From DAOQVB01 sp964400865 (GTDB lineage: Bacteria > Patescibacteriota > Microgenomatia > UBA1400 > PJMF01), in NCBI GenBank assembly GCA_964400865.1, contig CAYNWG010000034.1, forward strand, positions 1 through 10,018: a stretch of DNA of 10,018 nt, written 5' to 3'. This document shows, piece after piece, positions 1-7,278 of the stretch (positions within the stretch are counted from its first letter, which is position 1; each line of letters opens with the position of its first letter). The notes below the pieces were generated by a model. It was not told the origin of the DNA and made no database searches. It was given only the letters and a program-made list of their open reading frames with translations. The position numbers and the translations under genes are program-made.

Positions 1-26
1 TTATGTAGTAACTAAGTTAGATAAAA

Positions 27-164
27 ATGAAAATTGGGTATGAGAATTGTAAGAATTACCGGCAACTTGAGGACTCAAAAATTGAAATAATTGAAACATC
101 CGATAGGTCAGTCAAAACTACCCCCAACTTCTCTTTTAATCTAAGTAATCTCATCAAAGTATAG
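27..164 (+). CDS. possible small hypothetical protein, 45 aa
   Basis: An open frame runs from ATG at 27 to TAG at 162. It would encode a polar 45-residue peptide that starts MKIGYENCKNYRQLEDSK and has no motif I recognise. An in-frame stop lies just before it at 18-20, so it is not the tail of a longer upstream gene in this frame. There is no Shine-Dalgarno sequence and no convincing -10. The composition is protein-like, but an ORF this short can occur by chance. It may be a real small gene, a decayed fragment or noise. Confidence 0.22.
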   Translation: MKIGYENCKNYRQLEDSKIEIIETSDRSVKTTPNFSFNLSNLIKV

Positions 165-264
165 TTCTACTCAAGTAATGGTTTGGGACAAAGAGCATCG
201 TGGCTCACACGCCATCACTCATCTTTTATAAGAATTTTAGAACGTCACGACACCTACGTTTTAC
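165..264. other. intergenic stretch with a weak -10 candidate
   Basis: No gene is visible here. TATAAG at 227-232 could be a -10 for the zinc-ribbon gene that follows, which would give a leader of roughly 25 nt. No convincing -35 or ribosome binding site accompanies it. Confidence 0.3.
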
Positions 265-756
265 ATGATTAAGGTTGGACTCCTCCATATTGAGTGCTTG
301 GATTTATCTATGTTAGAATACATTCATCGAGAAAGGACTAAAGTGGCAGAGCATTTTAAAGATTACAAAGCTCCAAAAGCTGAGGTTCAAAAGTGTCCCA
401 CTTGTGGAAGCAATAATCTGAAAGATGGTGTTTGTCAACACTGTGGCTCTAAACTGATCCCTCCACCAACACCCGACCCATTTGCTCCGGGGGGAAAAAT
501 TTCGCATATGGTGGAATTAGCCATGGCGATTGATCATCAGGAAGATCTTCGAGAAACTCAACTAGAATTAGCTCGGAAATCTGCCACCGAAAATCAATCC
601 ACTTGTGCTAAATGTGGAATATCGGTACCATCCCAAGCCAAATTTTGTCCGGGCTGCGGCAATTTAATAGATCGTAGTCATAAAAATTGCTCTGTGTGTG
701 GGGGGAGTGCGCAAAGCACAGCCAATTTTTGTCCCCATTGCGGATCATCTCTGTAA
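265..756 (+). CDS. triple zinc-ribbon protein
   Basis: This 163-residue soluble protein has three Cys4 zinc-ribbon modules. They are C44/C47 with C57/C60, C114/C117 with C128/C131, and C142/C145 with C156/C159, each ending in a CxxCG knuckle. A proline-rich stretch (66-72) and a polar, probably helical linker (about 80-110) separate the first ribbon from the tandem pair at the C-terminus. Such arrays bind structural zinc and usually mediate contacts with proteins or nucleic acids; no catalytic domain is visible, so the role is unknown. The start is uncertain: ATG 265 and ATG 310 (MLEYIHRERTK) both lack a Shine-Dalgarno sequence, and the second start would remove a short segment not needed for any ribbon. 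No operon partner is apparent. Confidence 0.75.
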   Translation: MIKVGLLHIECLDLSMLEYIHRERTKVAEHFKDYKAPKAEVQKCPTCGSNNLKDGVCQHCGSKLIPPPTPDPFAPGGKISHMVELAMAIDHQEDLRETQLELARKSATENQSTCAKCGISVPSQAKFCPGCGNLIDRSHKNCSVCGGSAQSTANFCPHCGSSL

Positions 757-857
757 AATCTAACTACCATTCCCGGTGTACCTTCAACTTTATCTTCATA
801 CTATAAATATAATTTAGCATGTATCAGGCAAACAATCTCTTTGCCGCAGGTGTTCTG
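757..857. other. intergenic stretch, nothing convincing
   Basis: This gap separates the convergent zinc-ribbon gene and the 858-1013 frame. A TATAAT occurs near 810 and is followed by a 21-codon frame, too short and unsupported to call. No clear terminator hairpin is seen. Confidence 0.3.
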
Positions 858-1013
858 TCAATAGTTTTCTTCGAGTTCTCGTAGCATCTGGGTTAATTGA
901 GCAACTGGCATTCCATCAAGTGATTCACCCGTTTCCGAATCAAACTTAGGAAAGGAAAGCTCGTTTGAAGTAATATGCTGTTTAGTTCGAATTTGTTTTT
1001 TTCTTCGCTGCAT
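858..1013 (-). CDS. small frame overlapping the end of the GNAT-like gene, 51 aa (separate gene or frameshifted tail)
   Basis: On the minus strand, ATG at 1013-1011 opens a 51-codon frame ending in TGA at 860-858. The product begins MQRRKKQIRTKQ and ends in an amphipathic helix-like TQMLRELEENY. It overlaps the last ten codons of the upstream GNAT-like gene in the +1 frame. Directly at the overlap is a run of seven A residues on the coding strand. Losing one A would fuse the two frames into one protein of about 280 residues. It may therefore be a separate small overlapping gene, a programmed frameshift product, or the true C-terminus broken by a homopolymer indel. Its composition is protein-like. 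AGGA lies only 2 nt before the ATG, too close for good initiation. Confidence 0.4.
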   Translation of the reverse strand: MQRRKKQIRTKQHITSNELSFPKFDSETGESLDGMPVAQLTQMLRELEENY

Positions 1014-1704
1014 CTTCCTGCCACGCAAACAGTTTGGTGCTGTCTGGAATAGCGGGGGAAATGAGTTGATAATACATTGACCCAGCTTTGGCTTCTATAA
1101 CATTTTCACCTGCATCTCGCATTCTCTTTGTCTGCCATTGTGCCCATCCCTCAAGACTTGCTTCATCAATAATGACTCTAATAAATAAGGTGTTTGTAGG
1201 ATAAACGCCAACTTCAACTGCTTGATTTACTATGGTAGGAAGTGAAGCGCTGAAAACATCAAATAGCTTGGTGCCCACTCCTTTCCTGGGCACTTGTGAA
1301 GAAAGTAGGGACGTTATCATTACAACTTTTTGATCAGGCTGAGTCGTAATTTTAAAAGCTTTGAGTAAGATAGGGGTAGGTTCAAAAATATTAACCTTCA
1401 CACTTCCAAGTGTCATTTGTACCCGTGATTCATCAGTGCCAAAAAAATCAATTTTAAGTGACGAAGATCTATCAGGATTATCTGACAAATTTCTCCTCAA
1501 TCTCCCACTCAAATGGGCATCAAAAGCAACACCTTTGGCCGTACTTCCGCGATAGAATCGGCCATCGTAACATATTTGTTCACCAAACGTCGTTGAAGCT
1601 ACCAGTGGCTCAATCTGAATTGCCTCGAGAACTAACTCGCTTTCAGCGAGTGTTTGTTGTGTTACTCCATGGTTGCTTATTTCGCTAGATGGTTCGTCAA
1701 ACAT
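982..1704 (-). CDS. hypothetical protein with GNAT-like motif, 240 aa
   Basis: I do not recognise the whole protein. Residues 128-150 read as a hydrophobic strand followed by QVPRKGVGTKLFDVF. This fits the acetyl-CoA-binding motif A of GNAT acetyltransferases (R/QxxGxG/A followed by a helix). The preceding part (about 40-120) is mixed alpha/beta with no clear motif, and there is no signal peptide or membrane segment. The protein ends in a lysine run, and the sequence continues protein-like in the +1 frame (see the 858-1013 entry), so the annotated C-terminus may be wrong. A TATTGT hexamer lies 9 nt before the ATG, which would suit a nearly leaderless transcript; no Shine-Dalgarno is seen. The acetyltransferase assignment rests on one motif and is tentative. 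Confidence 0.6.
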   Translation of the reverse strand: MFDEPSSEISNHGVTQQTLAESELVLEAIQIEPLVASTTFGEQICYDGRFYRGSTAKGVAFDAHLSGRLRRNLSDNPDRSSSLKIDFFGTDESRVQMTLGSVKVNIFEPTPILLKAFKITTQPDQKVVMITSLLSSQVPRKGVGTKLFDVFSASLPTIVNQAVEVGVYPTNTLFIRVIIDEASLEGWAQWQTKRMRDAGENVIEAKAGSMYYQLISPAIPDSTKLFAWQEDAAKKKTNSN

Positions 1705-1860
1705 GTCGTCAATACAATATTCGTGTTACTTGGCTGAGCAGACAACATGTTTATTCTAGCCATCTAGACGATAAGAGACAAGTAAGTAAATATCCATTAC
1801 ATTTGCGATGACACATAAGCGCTGATAGACTAACTGTTAGTTTGCAATTTGGCGCAATGT

Positions 1861-2553
1861 TTATTCTGACTTCGGTCCAACGACAATTTTGAAATTAAAA
1901 TTTGGATTGCCCAATGCTGTCCACAGACGCAACCAAATTGGCAACAACATTTCTGTACCACGAGCGGTAGTGATGTCGCCCAGATCAATAATGTGTTTCC
2001 AGCCATAGGTCTGCAAAATTTCAGTAACTTCGGTTTTGGCATCTGCATCATTGCCGCTCATAAAAATATGATGGTCAGCATCGGCTAATAGCTGTGGATT
2101 TACCTGCAAATAAGCGTTGGTCGTATTAAATGTCTTCACTACTTTTACATTGGGCAATGCTCGTTGAATTTGTTCGCCTAACGAATCCGTATTACTAACA
2201 AATAGAGAGGGCGGCATACCTTTGGAAAAATCTAACGGATTTGCAATATCGATTAAAATTTTTCCTTCCAGCTCAGCTTCAAGTGCCTGCAATACTTCTA
2301 CTACTACCGCCCCAGATAAGGCTTCCCAAACAATTTCACCGTGTGCGGCTGCATCCTTGAAGGATGCTAACCGTATAGTTGGGTTCGCTTCAAGCCAAGT
2401 GCCTAATGGGGGAGTACCCATGGCATCAGTTTTGGTATCTGCCATGGTTTTTGATACATCCTGGGTGCCTATTACCACGTCGTGACCCAACTGTTTAAGT
2501 TTGCTCGCATGCGCTCTTCCAACCATACCGGTACCCAAGATTGTTATTTTCAT
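1861..2553 (-). CDS. NAD(P)-binding Rossmann oxidoreductase, F420-reductase-like (NPD) family
   Basis: This 230-residue cytoplasmic protein belongs by sequence to the family of NADPH-dependent F420 reductases and related NAD(P)-binding proteins. The N-terminus KITILGTGMVG (GxGxxG at 7-12) is the dinucleotide-binding loop, followed by LGHDVVIGTQD, where family members discriminate NADP. Other family landmarks are IDIANPLD (101-108), VVKTFNTTNA (138-147) and the DLGDI strand (190-194). ATG 2553 is preferred over an upstream in-frame ATG at 2589 because the Rossmann strand begins right at MKITIL. There is no Shine-Dalgarno; GATATT with an upstream TG sits 9 nt before the ATG and may be the -10 of a nearly leaderless message. 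Without other F420 genes in view, the substrate and coenzyme remain open. It appears monocistronic. Confidence 0.82.
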   Translation of the reverse strand: MKITILGTGMVGRAHASKLKQLGHDVVIGTQDVSKTMADTKTDAMGTPPLGTWLEANPTIRLASFKDAAAHGEIVWEALSGAVVVEVLQALEAELEGKILIDIANPLDFSKGMPPSLFVSNTDSLGEQIQRALPNVKVVKTFNTTNAYLQVNPQLLADADHHIFMSGNDADAKTEVTEILQTYGWKHIIDLGDITTARGTEMLLPIWLRLWTALGNPNFNFKIVVGPKSE

Positions 2554-2665
2554 AAGAGTATAAATATCACAGACACAAAACGATTGCAATCACCCGCTCA
2601 GCTCCGACCCAAGATTACTCTGACTCTGAATTTAATTCCTAATATCATTCACTTTTTTTTCAATC

Positions 2666-2671
2666 TATAAT
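2666..2671 (+). promoter_or_regulatory. -10 element for membrane protein gene, leaderless type
   Basis: A perfect TATAAT ends 9 nt before the ATG at 2681, so transcription would begin at or within a few bases of the start codon. No good -35 is seen at 16-18 nt upstream. The gene also lacks a Shine-Dalgarno sequence, which fits leaderless initiation. Confidence 0.55.
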
Positions 2672-2680
2672 AAATATCAG

Positions 2681-3445
2681 ATGATACTTAGACTGCTGTC
2701 AAATTCATACATAGGCCTCATCATAGGAAATATCTGGGGGTTGTTGAGGGATCTTCAGCCAAAAAAACCAGTTATCTGGGAAAGCGACTTCTTTTACAAA
2801 CAAATTGCTGGAGCAAACCTTTGGTTTTCATTTCTTTTTGGCTCATTATCCATTCTCTTTAGCCTGCCTTGGTTTACCTTCATTCCCTATGACCTTTTTT
2901 CTAGAATCATTGCTTCGGTTTTTTTGACCCTTGGCTACTGGATGTTTAAAGGTTTTCCAATCAATTTTACGAAACTCTACTTTACTGACGATGGAATTGA
3001 AGTGAAAATTTTTAAACAACTGATTGTTTCAATCAATCCACAAAATATCCTAGCAGTAATTACTTCAAATACTAGTTCATTTACCAATGACCTACTCTAT
3101 ATACAAGGTGCTAAAAATAAACTACTCAGTTCGAGCGGAGTTCATTTTTCGCTGCCCCTGGATATTTTAAGCAAGCAATGGGGGATACCAATTATTGAAG
3201 CAAAACAAGTTGATCAGATCTGGGAGAAGAACTCAGACCATTCTATAGTGGAAAAAGCGCTAGCGTACTCAACTATTCTTATCAATCCAGTCTCCGCCAT
3301 GATTGTCTATATGATCTTGGCGGGACCCTTTGCGAGCGTCTGGTGGGGCTTACTATTACTAGAATTAGTTTCAGTTTTGTATAATTTAATTACTGACTAT
3401 TTCGCAAAAGGGTATAGTAAAAAACTCAATACAACCGTTCATTGA
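2681..3445 (+). CDS. hypothetical membrane protein with four predicted TM helices
   Basis: This 254-residue protein appears integral to the membrane. Two hydrophobic segments lie near residues 46-66 and 72-89 and two more near 195-214 and 216-238. A soluble segment of about 100 residues sits between the pairs (about 97-190). That segment begins LYFTDDGIEVKIF, a beta-rich pattern that resembles bacterial PH-like domains attached to membrane anchors; this resemblance is only suggestive. No catalytic motif is visible. The gene lies divergent from the oxidoreductase gene and 55 nt upstream of the next plus-strand gene, which has its own TATAAT. The stop codon is TGA, evidence for a standard code. 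Function unknown. Confidence 0.7.
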   Translation: MILRLLSNSYIGLIIGNIWGLLRDLQPKKPVIWESDFFYKQIAGANLWFSFLFGSLSILFSLPWFTFIPYDLFSRIIASVFLTLGYWMFKGFPINFTKLYFTDDGIEVKIFKQLIVSINPQNILAVITSNTSSFTNDLLYIQGAKNKLLSSSGVHFSLPLDILSKQWGIPIIEAKQVDQIWEKNSDHSIVEKALAYSTILINPVSAMIVYMILAGPFASVWWGLLLLELVSVLYNLITDYFAKGYSKKLNTTVH

Positions 3446-3484
3446 TTTCTGAAGCTAAAGTGTCTTCATCAGTATGTAATCTTA

Positions 3485-3490
3485 TATAAT
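3485..3490 (+). promoter_or_regulatory. -10 element for gene at 3501, leaderless type
   Basis: TATAAT ends 10 nt before the ATG at 3501. As with the upstream gene, the spacing implies a transcript that starts near the initiation codon, and there is no Shine-Dalgarno sequence. A clear -35 is not seen. Confidence 0.5.
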
Positions 3491-3500
3491 ACTCAGTGTA

Positions 3501-4217
3501 ATGATAACTGAGCGAACATTTTGTTTTGAAATATTTGAAAATCCAGACTCAAAACAATGCTTGCCGATTAAATCTATAATCCCCATTCCAAGAACTCGCG
3601 AAGCTTGGGAGGAAAAATATTTTGTATACTATGACTTAGGTAACGATCTTGAATCAAGTGTTTTGACTAGAAAAGTTGAAGTTTTTTGCCAACCAACTCT
3701 CGTTGATTTTAACTTGAGTAAAACTGCCACACCGTCAGATATCTATTTGTTCGCCTGGAACGTGCTACAACAAAGAGGCTTTCCCGTAGTTGCGAATGCT
3801 TATAAAGTAGATGGAATTACCGTTGCAACGACGAATTTAACTGCGGATACTATTACGAGTATTTATGACCAAAAAATAGATGCCGCTCAAGTCAGAGACA
3901 CCTTTCCGATGGATCGTGAGTTTGTGAAGATTCCTATAGAAGCAATAAAAAAAGAAGCGCAGGCACTACTTACATTGGCTAATCAAATGGGAGTTGAACT
4001 TATGTCCGATGGCCCATTTCATGTTGTGGTGCAACAAGATGCAAGTTGGTATCTATCGTTTTTGGATATTGGCAAAGTCAGAATCCACGCAACACCCAAA
4101 AAACTTCCTAAAGGTGCTGAAAAAGATAATCTATTTTATATTAACAAAGCCGTAATGGCATTTGGTTCAATTCAGCAAAATATAAAAGCCCTTAGGGACG
4201 CAAGGCGTCTTTCCTAA
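3501..4217 (+). CDS. hypothetical protein, 238 aa
   Basis: I do not recognise this soluble protein. It has no signal peptide, membrane segment or cysteine cluster. A central helix (146-165) is followed by GVELMSDGPFHVVVQQD and WYLSFLDIGKVRI (about 164-196). The order acidic/polar loop, beta strands, then DIG faintly resembles the catalytic and metal-binding segments of aminoglycoside-phosphotransferase-like kinases. The HxD and N of a true kinase are missing, so I would not name it one. The C-terminus is a basic helix (about 220-237). It starts close behind its own TATAAT and ends 26 nt before the convergent minus-strand operon. Confidence 0.65.
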   Translation: MITERTFCFEIFENPDSKQCLPIKSIIPIPRTREAWEEKYFVYYDLGNDLESSVLTRKVEVFCQPTLVDFNLSKTATPSDIYLFAWNVLQQRGFPVVANAYKVDGITVATTNLTADTITSIYDQKIDAAQVRDTFPMDREFVKIPIEAIKKEAQALLTLANQMGVELMSDGPFHVVVQQDASWYLSFLDIGKVRIHATPKKLPKGAEKDNLFYINKAVMAFGSIQQNIKALRDARRLS

Positions 4218-4225
4218 AAATCGTG

Positions 4226-4241
4226 TTTGTCATCAGACAAA
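4226..4241. terminator. short hairpin in convergent gap, possible bidirectional terminator
   Basis: TTTGTC, loop ATCA, then GACAAA forms a 6-bp stem in the 26-nt gap between the convergent stops at 4217 and 4244. There is no strong T run on either side, so it is at best a weak terminator for both genes. Confidence 0.35.
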
Positions 4242-4243
4242 AG

Positions 4244-6556
4244 CTACGCTGCTTTAAAAGCCCTTGGGTTAAAAATAGTTTTTCTGGTAAAACAGACACA
4301 ATCCCAGGCACCGCCAAGTGTGTTCCAGACATCCCAAAAAGGAACCCAACGTAAAAATTTCATGTCATCAGTGTCCCAACCAAAGATGATTTCGGCTTTT
4401 TCTTGAAGATCTTTGAGTGTTTTTATCTCCGAAGTTTCATGATTCATCCAAGCGAGTCGATGTTCGCCATCATGCAACGTCCTTTGCGTAGCAATTGCTA
4501 GTTTATCTAGAGATAATTTTGCCGCATCCAGTGGTTTCCAATCACCAATAAATTGAGCTCGTATTCTAGCCGAAAACCCATTTTGTAAGCCTAAGTTAGT
4601 TTCTACACCTCGAACAAAATCAAAAGCATATCGATATGAAACAGATTGGGTAAACGCTTGTAGTCCTTCGGGGAAAAACCTACCAATAATATTGGGATCC
4701 TGATCAGAAATACTACCAAATTTTTCCAAAACTCTAGTCACAAATTCACCAGAAATAATTTGACTAATAAAATCTCTAATACTTTCTGGCACATCATCAC
4801 CGGTGGCTAAATATTCCATAATCGTTGGTGCTTCAGATATTATTCGCTGTTCTTGAGCTCTATATTTATCATAAACTGAGCCTGTCTCTGCAGCGTCTGC
4901 CTTCTGATTAATGCCAAATATATACTGTAATGATCGATCCAATCGAGCATTCACTGGATCAAGTTCATCTTTTTCGGGATTTACTTGACTTTTTTGCTCA
5001 TTAAAGTTTGGTGGAGACTCTCCATCTTCCAAGAGATACCCGCCATTTTGCCAGAGCCACGTTGAGCTGAGCAAATGATATCTACCTTCATCGGTTTTGA
5101 CGCGTTTAATGGCCAAATTGGCAATTAAATTAGGAAACATACCTTTCCTTGGATCCACCGTAATGGGAGCCCGAACCTTCTGTAACGTTCCAAGCAGTGC
5201 TTGATGTGTTCGATGCCTGCGCATCTGGCATCGAACATCAAAATAACAACCATCAAACTTTTCTATTACCTCTTTTTTTTGCTGATCAAACGGCTCAGCT
5301 GCTACAGTTTCTCCACAAACTATCTCATGATTTTGCCTACTATCTGAATCCAATAATTCTGGAGTTTCACCACCTCCAATAGAATAATCGGTAATAAACT
5401 GCTCGATATCTTCAAAATAGCTTGCTTCTTTTGCCAAGTAATACTGAGATCTTGATTGCCCTGGTGGATTACCCTCATAGTGCAATACATACAACCCGGC
5501 GAGCATGGCAATGGCTGTTTCGCGTTCGGTTTGACCCAAGCTAGCTAAGTGTCTATCTTTAAATGCTTGTGCATGTTGTGAAAATGCCTGCGACCGCATA
5601 AACGCCAGCACAAGTGATGTATTTTGGCGTATTTTTTCCGAAATGGTGTGAAAATATAATTTTTCTTGCGCAGCTTCACATATCCATTGCTCAGCGTGAT
5701 GTTGAGCAATTTCTGGATACGCAAGACAAAATATTTTACGAGCCCTAGTGAGTAAATCTTGGTCTATGTACGTCCTGCCATCCTGTCCCATCTGAATCCC
5801 TTTAGAAAATAATAGTCGAAAAACAGCCTGAAGTTCACCAATAGTGTTCACTCCTTTGTCTCTCAGGTTATTAATCAGTATGCCATCGTGCTCAAAATCA
5901 TCCTGTCTGATTAAATGAAATTGATTGCAGATACTCGTAACACGTCTCAGTGAGTAGATTTGAGTGTCTGTTGACCAATCGGTAAAACCCATTTCACGTA
6001 AAACTTCATCAAAACGCAATTCTTCATCAAGATATGAGGCGGGCGCTTCGTTTTCGAAAGCTTCCTTAAATTGCAGACTTTTTGCATCAAATTCTTGATT
6101 TACAACTATCGGAATCAATTGATTTCCCTCAGTTTGGAAAAATAGAACATTTTGTTGTGTTTGGCGATCAAAAAAAACATAATCTGAAAGTTTACCTGAT
6201 TTACCCAGCTGTTGAATCGCTTCTACCTGTAATTGCTCGCGCACTTGCTCAAATTGACCAAATAATTCTTGACCGATGTAATGCTCTGGCTGTCCCTGAT
6301 TATATAACCGCTCATCAATCGCAGTTAGTACTTCACCACATTGCTCAAGAGGAGTTTCTTCTGGATCTTCTTTGTGGTGAAGGAAATTTTCTGTATGAGG
6401 CTGTCTTCTAATGGCCAACTGCCGCAATCCAGGTAAGTGCACTGCTGCAAAGTAGGCCCCACTTCTAATAGGGCCAATTGAAGCTCTCGCAAACTGAAGT
6501 AATACTTCTGGAAGATGCCTAAGTTCATTAAAATTGCTCTTTTGTTCCTCTGACAT
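4244..6556 (-). CDS. large hypothetical protein, 770 aa
   Basis: I recognise no known domain in this long, mostly charged protein. It has no signal peptide and no transmembrane segment, so it is probably cytoplasmic and largely helical. A helical N-terminus carries several Arg residues (about 20-55). The middle is rich in Gln and aromatic residues. A disordered-looking acidic stretch follows, with GGGETPELLDSDS and later DGESPPNFNEQK. The C-terminal region of roughly 200 residues has many conserved-looking Trp and Phe residues and a CVC near the end. The ATG overlaps the stop of the upstream gene by one base (TAATG), and AGGA lies 8 nt before it, so the two proteins are translationally coupled and probably work together. 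An enzyme, a structural protein or an effector are all possible. Confidence 0.7.
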   Translation of the reverse strand: MSEEQKSNFNELRHLPEVLLQFARASIGPIRSGAYFAAVHLPGLRQLAIRRQPHTENFLHHKEDPEETPLEQCGEVLTAIDERLYNQGQPEHYIGQELFGQFEQVREQLQVEAIQQLGKSGKLSDYVFFDRQTQQNVLFFQTEGNQLIPIVVNQEFDAKSLQFKEAFENEAPASYLDEELRFDEVLREMGFTDWSTDTQIYSLRRVTSICNQFHLIRQDDFEHDGILINNLRDKGVNTIGELQAVFRLLFSKGIQMGQDGRTYIDQDLLTRARKIFCLAYPEIAQHHAEQWICEAAQEKLYFHTISEKIRQNTSLVLAFMRSQAFSQHAQAFKDRHLASLGQTERETAIAMLAGLYVLHYEGNPPGQSRSQYYLAKEASYFEDIEQFITDYSIGGGETPELLDSDSRQNHEIVCGETVAAEPFDQQKKEVIEKFDGCYFDVRCQMRRHRTHQALLGTLQKVRAPITVDPRKGMFPNLIANLAIKRVKTDEGRYHLLSSTWLWQNGGYLLEDGESPPNFNEQKSQVNPEKDELDPVNARLDRSLQYIFGINQKADAAETGSVYDKYRAQEQRIISEAPTIMEYLATGDDVPESIRDFISQIISGEFVTRVLEKFGSISDQDPNIIGRFFPEGLQAFTQSVSYRYAFDFVRGVETNLGLQNGFSARIRAQFIGDWKPLDAAKLSLDKLAIATQRTLHDGEHRLAWMNHETSEIKTLKDLQEKAEIIFGWDTDDMKFLRWVPFWDVWNTLGGAWDCVCFTRKTIFNPRAFKAA

Positions 6557-6945
6557 TAAATGATTCCTTCTTTAATTGGAAATATTCCATGATGACATTT
6601 GTCGCAGGCTTTTTCTTTATGAAATTTGCAAACTCTACAGATTTCCTTACCACTATAACCTGGTCCCAACCAAGTAGTCTTATCGATGGGTACTCCATTA
6701 GCATAGATTTCATCAAACACTGCTGTCTTGAACGGCAATCGATCAGAGTCACAAATAACCAAGGGCCCACCCTTTAAAATACCTCTTACTCCAATTGGAT
6801 CTCCATTTCTTGAGGCAATGAATTTATCATCAGCCTCTAATACGTATGGAAGATTGACCTGAATGCATCTTGGGATTTCACCCTCACCACCTAGGTTGAG
6901 CCGAAGAACGGGTTTTTGTGGAACATTTCTGCTTGCTTCAAGCAT
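6556..6945 (-). CDS. short methyltransferase-like protein with Cys4 tail, 129 aa
   Basis: Residues 13-23 (VLRLNLGGEGE) resemble the glycine-rich SAM-binding motif I of class I methyltransferases. DSDRLPFKTAVFDEIYANGVPID (66-88) matches the usual later pattern in which an acidic residue and LPF precede FDxI and a partner strand. At 129 residues it is far shorter than an average methyltransferase (often over 180) and lacks the substrate-binding C-terminal half. In its place is CRVCKFHKEKACDKCHH (103-119), a probable zinc knuckle. It could be a reduced methyltransferase, a SAM-binding subunit or a non-catalytic relic that uses the downstream 770-residue protein as partner, since the genes overlap by one base. 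The start is set by an in-frame stop 9 nt upstream. No strong Shine-Dalgarno; a good promoter lies about 40 nt further up. Confidence 0.6.
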   Translation of the reverse strand: MLEASRNVPQKPVLRLNLGGEGEIPRCIQVNLPYVLEADDKFIASRNGDPIGVRGILKGGPLVICDSDRLPFKTAVFDEIYANGVPIDKTTWLGPGYSGKEICRVCKFHKEKACDKCHHGIFPIKEGII

Positions 6946-6986
6946 AGCTTTTTATGTCTGTAATTCAATTTCCTACATATTTATTA

Positions 6987-7008
6987 CACCTATAGTATAT
7001 CCTAGGTG
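6987..7008. promoter_or_regulatory. inverted repeat over the operon -10, candidate operator
   Basis: CACCTA (6987-6992) and TAGGTG (7003-7008) are perfect inverted arms separated by 10 bp, with centres 16 bp apart. They bracket the -10 element of the minus-strand operon. A dimeric repressor bound here would block the promoter. No regulator gene is adjacent. Confidence 0.4.
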
Positions 7009-7022
7009 CAACATAAAGTCAA
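6994..7022 (-). promoter_or_regulatory. sigma-70-type promoter of the 129/770-aa operon
   Basis: Read on the minus strand, TTGACT (7022-7017) is followed after exactly 17 nt by TATACT (6999-6994). Transcription would start near 6987, giving a leader of about 40 nt before the ATG at 6945. The match to both consensus boxes and the ideal spacing make this one of the clearest promoters in the window. Confidence 0.7.
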
Positions 7023-7126
7023 CATTATAGGTTATACTGTAATACTGTCTAATCCATAATAGCACGATTAATCATAGTCATCAAAAATTTCGGGAGTATC
7101 CTGATACCATCATTATAATAATATTA

Positions 7127-7155
7127 TTGTAACTTTATGCATTTTTTGATATACT
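7127..7155 (+). promoter_or_regulatory. promoter of cassette 1
   Basis: TTGTAA (7127-7132), a 17-nt spacer and TATACT (7150-7155) form a sigma-70-type promoter. The expected start near 7162 coincides with the point where strong similarity to cassette 2 begins. This supports both the promoter call and the idea that the conserved unit is the transcript. Confidence 0.65.
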
Positions 7156-7255
7156 TACACGTTGTTGTTACATATTCGTATGCAATAACGGTTAAAAGAC
7201 ACAGATTGTTCTCACTTCATCATCGAAGCGAATAACGATCAGTCTCTTAACACAA

Positions 7256-7267
7256 CGCTCTTTAACA
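7256..7267 (+). promoter_or_regulatory. boxA antitermination element, cassette 1
   Basis: CGCTCTTTAACA matches the boxA of bacterial rRNA leaders (E. coli rrn boxA is TGCTCTTTAACA), the RNA site bound by NusB-NusE that reduces premature termination. It lies about 95 nt into the predicted transcript. The same 12 bases occur in the cassette 2 leader. Confidence 0.65.
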
Positions 7268-7278
7268 GTTTGTTTGCT
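7256..7278 (+). repeat. 5' arm of long-range inverted repeat, cassette 1
   Basis: The arm comprises boxA plus the TTTGTTTGCT that follows. It is complementary to 7949-7972 in the 3' UTR of the same transcript. CGCTCTT pairs with AAGAGCG, CAG with CTG, and TTTGTTTGCT with AGCAAACAAA: 20 pairs, one 3x3 internal loop and one bulged T on the 3' strand. If formed in RNA, it closes the whole coding region into a loop. Confidence 0.7.

Noticed and set aside
819..884. 21-codon frame MYQANNLFAAG... after a TATAAT near 810
   Set aside because: It is very short, unsupported and overlaps the opposite-strand small frame.
1829..1841. ACTAAC-T-GTTAGT palindrome downstream of the oxidoreductase gene as a terminator
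   Set aside because: As RNA it has at most 5 pairs around a 3-nt loop and no T run. It may be an operator or chance.
6528..6770. Minus-strand 80-aa frame overlapping the operon junction
   Set aside because: It lies almost wholly within the methyltransferase-like gene in another frame and lacks a ribosome binding site or recognisable motif.
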